NCBI GenBank assembly: GCA_903898975.1
Contig: CAIUHT010000608.1
Coordinates: 1 to 6,834 of the forward strand
DNA: 6,834 nt
Direction of reading: 5' to 3'
Source of the DNA: an uncultured Planctomycetaceae bacterium
GTDB lineage: Bacteria; Planctomycetota; Planctomycetia; Planctomycetales; Planctomycetaceae
In this document: positions 4,895-6,834 of the stretch, in pieces
Layout of the letters: each line of letters opens with the position of its first letter
Numbering within the stretch: position 1 is the first letter of the stretch
Translations under genes and position numbers: made by a program
Notes under the pieces: generated by a model
The model's input: the letters and a program-made list of their open reading frames with translations, nothing else
Told to the model about the DNA's origin: nothing
Database searches by the model: none

Positions 4895-6317
4895 ATTGGG
4901 CGGCCTGGTTTTGCAGTTGCCGGGCCCACTCCGCCCGGAGTGCTTCGAACTGTTCCAGCGTCAGGGGACCCTCCTCGCCACCGAAATCTCGCGGACTGTT
5001 GAAGCCCTTGCTCGTCGATTGCGGAAACAACAGCCGCCGACGCGCCGCCTGCAGCTGCTTGCCCAGATCGGGCCGCAACGCTTCCAGGGCCAGCACCACC
5101 TGAGCGACGTGGTCCCACTCGCGCACGGGGACCCCTTCGGGTCCCGTCAGCCAGTTGACTCCCAATTGGACCGGGTCCGGCTTCAGCCCCACAATCCGCT
5201 GGTGCAAGTCTGCCGCCTGCCTGGCGACGAGCTCGCGTGACACACCCGGATCATTGACCATCTGCCCCAGTTGCAGCAGCCCCTTTTCGATCTCTGGCGA
5301 AGCCTGGTTGCGAGCGATGATCGGCCACAGGGCAAAGGTCCACGAACCCCACTCCGCGACCCCGGCACTCCCCCCCGACCGTGCCTGTCGCCAGCTTGGC
5401 TGCGCCAGGTCGTGGTGGCACGCATAACAGCTGAGCTCCGAGAACTCCGGCCACGGACTCTCGGCCTTACCAGGAAGCCCCAGGTTCTCGTGTGCCTGCT
5501 TGATCCACGGGGTGACGGGCTTCGTCCCGTTCGCACGACGCTCCAGTTGCTCCAATGCGGCCAACGCTGACTGCTGCTGCCCGTCCGCCCACAACTGTGC
5601 CAGGCTCCCCGTCTTCTCCTCCGGCCAATGCCGCACGTACTGCCTTTGGTACGCCGCCAGTTCGAACGTCAGCCGGGGGTGCCCCGCGGCGATCAAGTCG
5701 TGGTCGACATCCCGCCCCGGTCCACCCACGTGGCAGCTGACGCAGGCTTTCGCCCGGTCTGCCTCTTTCCGATTGTCCTTAAATCCCACTGCGCCGAGGT
5801 TGGTGTATTTCCGCCACTCCGTCTGCTTGTGCGGCTGGAGCCAACCTTCCGCCGGCCCATGGCAGGCTTCGCAACTGACCCCATCCCGCAACTGGGCCCG
5901 CCGGTCCGGACTGCGACTGAGTCCGCTCGCAAAATCTTCCTGGGAGGCTTTCATCTCGGTTTCCGACAGCGTCGAGTGGCAGGCCAGGCAGACCTTCGCG
6001 GTCGCCGCCGACTCCAGGCCCAACCGCTTCGCCATATCTCGCGACTGCCGGTTGAAGAGCACCGTGTACGCCTTGGCGTGGGGGTCGCGGTGCACCCAGA
6101 TCCCGTACTCATTTCCGGGATGAAACGACAGTTGTTTCTGATCTTCCCCCGGGGGCCGACCGTGACAGTTCGCCGCGGAACACCCACCCGTTCCGATCAG
6201 TCGAAAGTGCGAACCCTCCCCCTCTGCCTGGACCCACGCCGGTAGCCCCAGCAGCAGGGTCCAGCCAACCGCCACAATCTTCAGGGCCATACCGCAGGAG
6301 ATGCCTTGTGGACGCAT
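4893..6317 (-). CDS. Exported pentaheme c-type cytochrome, short paralogue with a CX4CH first heme site
   Basis: This 474-residue protein begins with a signal peptide whose hydrophobic core is about 14-28 and which ends AWVQA|EGEG, cleaved after Ala31. It has five heme attachment sites. The first is CSAANCH (46-52), a CX4CH site; the others are CXXCH at Cys110, 149, 192 and 297. Shared with the longer neighbour are D-x-H-x-x-x-Y (78-84), DGVSCEACHG (145-154), LQPH (160-163), AAGHP (211-215), RHW (229-231), CHHDLA (300-305) and a late Asp-His-x-Ala (402-405). The order and spacing identify a cytochrome c554-like family, and the two genes are diverged tandem duplicates. The role is periplasmic electron transfer, with unknown donor and acceptor. 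The start is not certain: ATG 6317 has a minimal GAG 7 bases upstream. ATG 6290, giving 465 residues, leaves an equally good signal peptide but has no ribosome-binding site. The frame stays open upstream to 6656, but that part overlaps the preceding gene. The gene begins 35 bases after that gene ends. Confidence 0.91.
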   Translation of the reverse strand: MRPQGISCGMALKIVAVGWTLLLGLPAWVQAEGEGSHFRLIGTGGCSAANCHGRPPGEDQKQLSFHPGNEYGIWVHRDPHAKAYTVLFNRQSRDMAKRLGLESAATAKVCLACHSTLSETEMKASQEDFASGLSRSPDRRAQLRDGVSCEACHGPAEGWLQPHKQTEWRKYTNLGAVGFKDNRKEADRAKACVSCHVGGPGRDVDHDLIAAGHPRLTFELAAYQRQYVRHWPEEKTGSLAQLWADGQQQSALAALEQLERRANGTKPVTPWIKQAHENLGLPGKAESPWPEFSELSCYACHHDLAQPSWRQARSGGSAGVAEWGSWTFALWPIIARNQASPEIEKGLLQLGQMVNDPGVSRELVARQAADLHQRIVGLKPDPVQLGVNWLTGPEGVPVREWDHVAQVVLALEALRPDLGKQLQAARRRLLFPQSTSKGFNSPRDFGGEEGPLTLEQFEALRAEWARQLQNQAAQ

Positions 6318-6352
6318 GGGTCGGCTCAACAGGAACGATCGACAGGGAGGAT

Positions 6353-6834
6353 CTACGGGGACGATTGAGAAAACCGGGAAGCAGGCTGCCAGCGGGATTT
6401 GCGAGGGGAAGATTTGGCTCGATCGGTCGAGGGGGGGGCGCCAGCGGGCTGGGCGGAATCGGGAGCTGGATTTGAATCGTCGACCTCGGCGGGCCTGGTT
6501 GTTCCCGTCGACCCCGCCGCGGGTCGAGCGGCCTCCCGATGCCATGCGGGATCGGGCGGGGCGTGGTACACGTGGCACTCCACGCAAAGATGCCCGGCCC
6601 CGTTCAGTTTCACCCCGGTCGCTCCCGCCATGACGGTGGGAGAACTGGAATGACATTCCCGGCAGTTCTCAATGCCCGGAAGCAGCACATCCTCAGTCAG
6701 TGAACTGGTGGAGACTGGTTCCCACTTGCCTGCCGAGTTCCGCCGACCATGACACTGATGGCAGGTGAGCATGGTGTGGGAGCCATGGTCGAACTCGGAA
6801 TGCAGCGACCAGCGTTCCGGGATTCTTGGAGGAA
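6353..6834 (-). CDS. Multiheme c-type cytochrome, C-terminal part (start lies beyond the right edge)
   Basis: The frame is open from the right edge to TAG at 6355-6353. The first ATG inside the window (6772) is internal, because coding continues in frame upstream of it with conserved-looking sequence (WSLHSEFDHGSHTMLTCHQCH). Of 159 visible residues, three CXXCH sites occur at Cys24, 57 and 83 (CHQCH, CRECH, CVECH). The FDHGSH segment and H90 offer further histidines for axial ligation. This resembles the terminal part of cytochrome c3/c7-like multiheme proteins. From about residue 91 onward there is no heme site: 60 or more residues rich in Pro, Ala and Ser become basic near the end, probably a disordered tail or linker. 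The total heme number and any signal peptide are out of view. The gene heads an operon (within what is visible) with two pentaheme genes, so its product may be their electron-transfer partner. Confidence 0.85.
   Translation of the reverse strand, partial: PPRIPERWSLHSEFDHGSHTMLTCHQCHGRRNSAGKWEPVSTSSLTEDVLLPGIENCRECHSSSPTVMAGATGVKLNGAGHLCVECHVYHAPPDPAWHREAARPAAGSTGTTRPAEVDDSNPAPDSAQPAGAPPSTDRAKSSPRKSRWQPASRFSQSSP
6431..6438 (-). repeat. C8 homopolymer within the tail of the partial cytochrome gene
   Basis: Eight consecutive G on the plus strand read as C8 in the coding direction, within codons GCC CCC CCC TCG (Ala-Pro-Pro-Ser). A -1 slip here would move from the frame of this gene into the frame of the next cytochrome gene, which is open without a stop from 6656 to 4893. 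The tract is therefore a candidate slippage, phase-variation or sequencing-error site. Confidence 0.6.

Noticed and set aside
2944..5103. A 719-codon open frame on the plus strand opposite the pentaheme cytochrome genes
   Set aside because: It is the antisense shadow of genes with five heme motifs each, has no domain signature and no good start context.
4882..5118. N-terminal extension of the long pentaheme protein back to 5118
   Set aside because: It would lie within the coding region of the upstream cytochrome and place the signal peptide about 80 residues into the protein.
6318..6656. N-terminal extension of the short pentaheme protein back to 6656
   Set aside because: The extra 113 residues overlap the partial cytochrome gene in another frame, are Arg/Ser/Pro-rich, and would bury the signal peptide. 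It is kept only as the basis of the frameshift finding.
6353..6772. ATG at 6772 as the true start of the rightmost cytochrome gene
   Set aside because: The frame continues upstream to the edge with sequence that fits a multiheme protein (WSLHSEFDHGSHT), and a start here would give no signal peptide. The gene is therefore treated as partial.

Overview
The window is GC-rich and every gene I can support lies on the minus strand, so transcription runs from right to left. The organism is most likely a planctomycete. The evidence is the combination of secreted multiheme c-type cytochromes arranged as tandem paralogues, a secreted DUF1080 (3-keto-disaccharide hydrolase type) protein, and an NDH-2-like flavoprotein. 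All are common in that phylum, but the window has no phylogenetic marker, so this is an inference.

Right part (6834 down to 3055): three consecutive genes encode exported or apparently exported multiheme c-type cytochromes. The first enters from the right edge; only its C-terminal 159 residues are visible, with three CXXCH motifs and a Pro/Ala/Ser-rich tail. It is followed 35 bases later by a pentaheme cytochrome (4893-6317) whose first heme site is the unusual CX4CH form. A second, longer pentaheme paralogue (3055-4881) follows, with its ribosome-binding site embedded in the stop codon of the gene before it. This is a tightly coupled operon that supplies at least 13 covalently bound hemes.

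Middle (2642-3054): a gap of 413 bases with no convincing gene. It holds a short tandem repeat, a weak candidate promoter and a small hairpin.

Left-centre (2641 down to 399): a stand-alone two-CBS-domain protein is followed by an NDH-2-like FAD/NAD(P)H oxidoreductase with a C-terminal cyclic-nucleotide-binding (CAP_ED/cNMP) domain. A strong hairpin precedes the oxidoreductase gene. CBS pairs commonly bind adenine nucleotides and cNMP domains bind cAMP or cGMP, so the pair looks like a nucleotide-sensing module attached to NAD(P)H oxidation.

Left edge (234 down to 1): the N-terminus of a secreted DUF1080 protein that runs off the window.

Taken together, the window holds a membrane-associated NAD(P)H oxidase with built-in nucleotide sensing beside a bank of periplasmic electron carriers. 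The two groups are separated by 413 bases, and I see no direct proof that they work together.
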